A model generated the notes under the pieces. It saw only the letters and a list, made by a program, of their open reading frames with translations. It ran no database searches and was not told the DNA's origin. From positions 1 through 7,271 of the forward strand of contig JAKSUE010000071.1 of assembly GCA_024409165.1 (NCBI GenBank): a DNA stretch of 7,271 bases, given 5' to 3'. Both the position numbers and the translations under genes were made by a program. How positions within the stretch are numbered: position 1 is the first letter of the stretch; each line of letters opens with the position of its first letter. The DNA is from an archaeon (lineage in GTDB: Archaea; Methanobacteriota; Methanobacteria; Methanobacteriales; Methanobacteriaceae). This document shows, piece by piece, positions 7,215 to 7,271 of the stretch.

Positions 7215-7271
7215 ATGTCATTAAAATCAATAGTTAAAAAAATAGCATTTGGAATTTACCATTTTGGATCC
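7215..7271 (+). CDS. 5' end of an unidentified downstream gene (partial)
   Basis: An ATG at 7215, with AAGGT 5 bases upstream, opens a frame that runs to the right edge without a stop. It gives 19 residues beginning MSLKSIVKKIAFG, a short basic then hydrophobic start. It lies 42 bases after the nucleotidyltransferase gene on the same strand, so it probably belongs to the same locus. A basic amphipathic start of this sort occurs in membrane-associated glycosyl- and glycerophosphotransferases, but 19 residues are too few to assign a family. Confidence 0.55.
   Translation, partial: MSLKSIVKKIAFGIYHFGS

Noticed and set aside
7266..7271. BamHI site GGATCC exactly at the right edge, suggesting a cloned restriction fragment
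   Set aside because: An uncut GGATCC also occurs at 3907-3912 and the left edge does not carry the site, so a complete-digest fragment is not supported. It may be coincidence and has no biological meaning here.

Overview
The window is very AT-rich, densely coding and entirely on the plus strand. Six complete genes and the ends of two more sit nearly end to end, with gaps of 51 bases or fewer and one 1-base overlap. Shine-Dalgarno sequences are strong, one start is TTG, and codons are A/T-ending with AGA and CGT for arginine. This fits a low-GC, gut-type methanogenic archaeon (Methanobrevibacter or Methanosphaera) or a low-GC Firmicute. Nothing in the window, such as rRNA or an informational gene, settles which. 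I lean weakly to a methanogen from overall style.

Layout: bases 1-89 are the 3' end of an unidentified gene. 107-1414 is a TagD-type cytidylyltransferase fused to a Gfo/Idh/MocA-type oxidoreductase-like domain. 1448-2416 is an ornithine cyclodeaminase/mu-crystallin-family dehydrogenase. 2417-3481 is a class V PLP aminotransferase of the alanine-glyoxylate/2-aminoethylphosphonate (AEP) transaminase type. 3533-5188 is a LicD-type phosphotransferase with a long helical C-terminal extension. 5188-6381 is a second LicD-like protein with an eroded active site. 6417-7172 is a LicC/PntC-type nucleotidyltransferase. From 7215 a further gene runs off the end.

Together these look like part of a surface-polysaccharide locus that makes a CDP- or CMP-activated amino compound and attaches it to a glycan. 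Two activating enzymes (TagD-like and LicC/PntC-like) and two LicD-like proteins bracket a dehydrogenase and an aminotransferase. One coherent but unproven reading is an AEP decoration route: the dehydrogenase supplies alanine, the aminotransferase makes AEP, the LicC/PntC-like enzyme makes CMP-AEP, and LicD transfers it. The steps that would confirm this (PEP mutase, phosphonopyruvate decarboxylase) are not in the window, and neither is a choline kinase. A glycerol-like or amino-polyol phosphate substituent is therefore equally open.

The most unusual features are the apparent loss of cofactor and catalytic motifs in the oxidoreductase half of the first fusion, and the degenerate LicD paralogue directly behind an intact one. 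No tRNA, rRNA, CRISPR array, mobile element or convincing terminator was seen.
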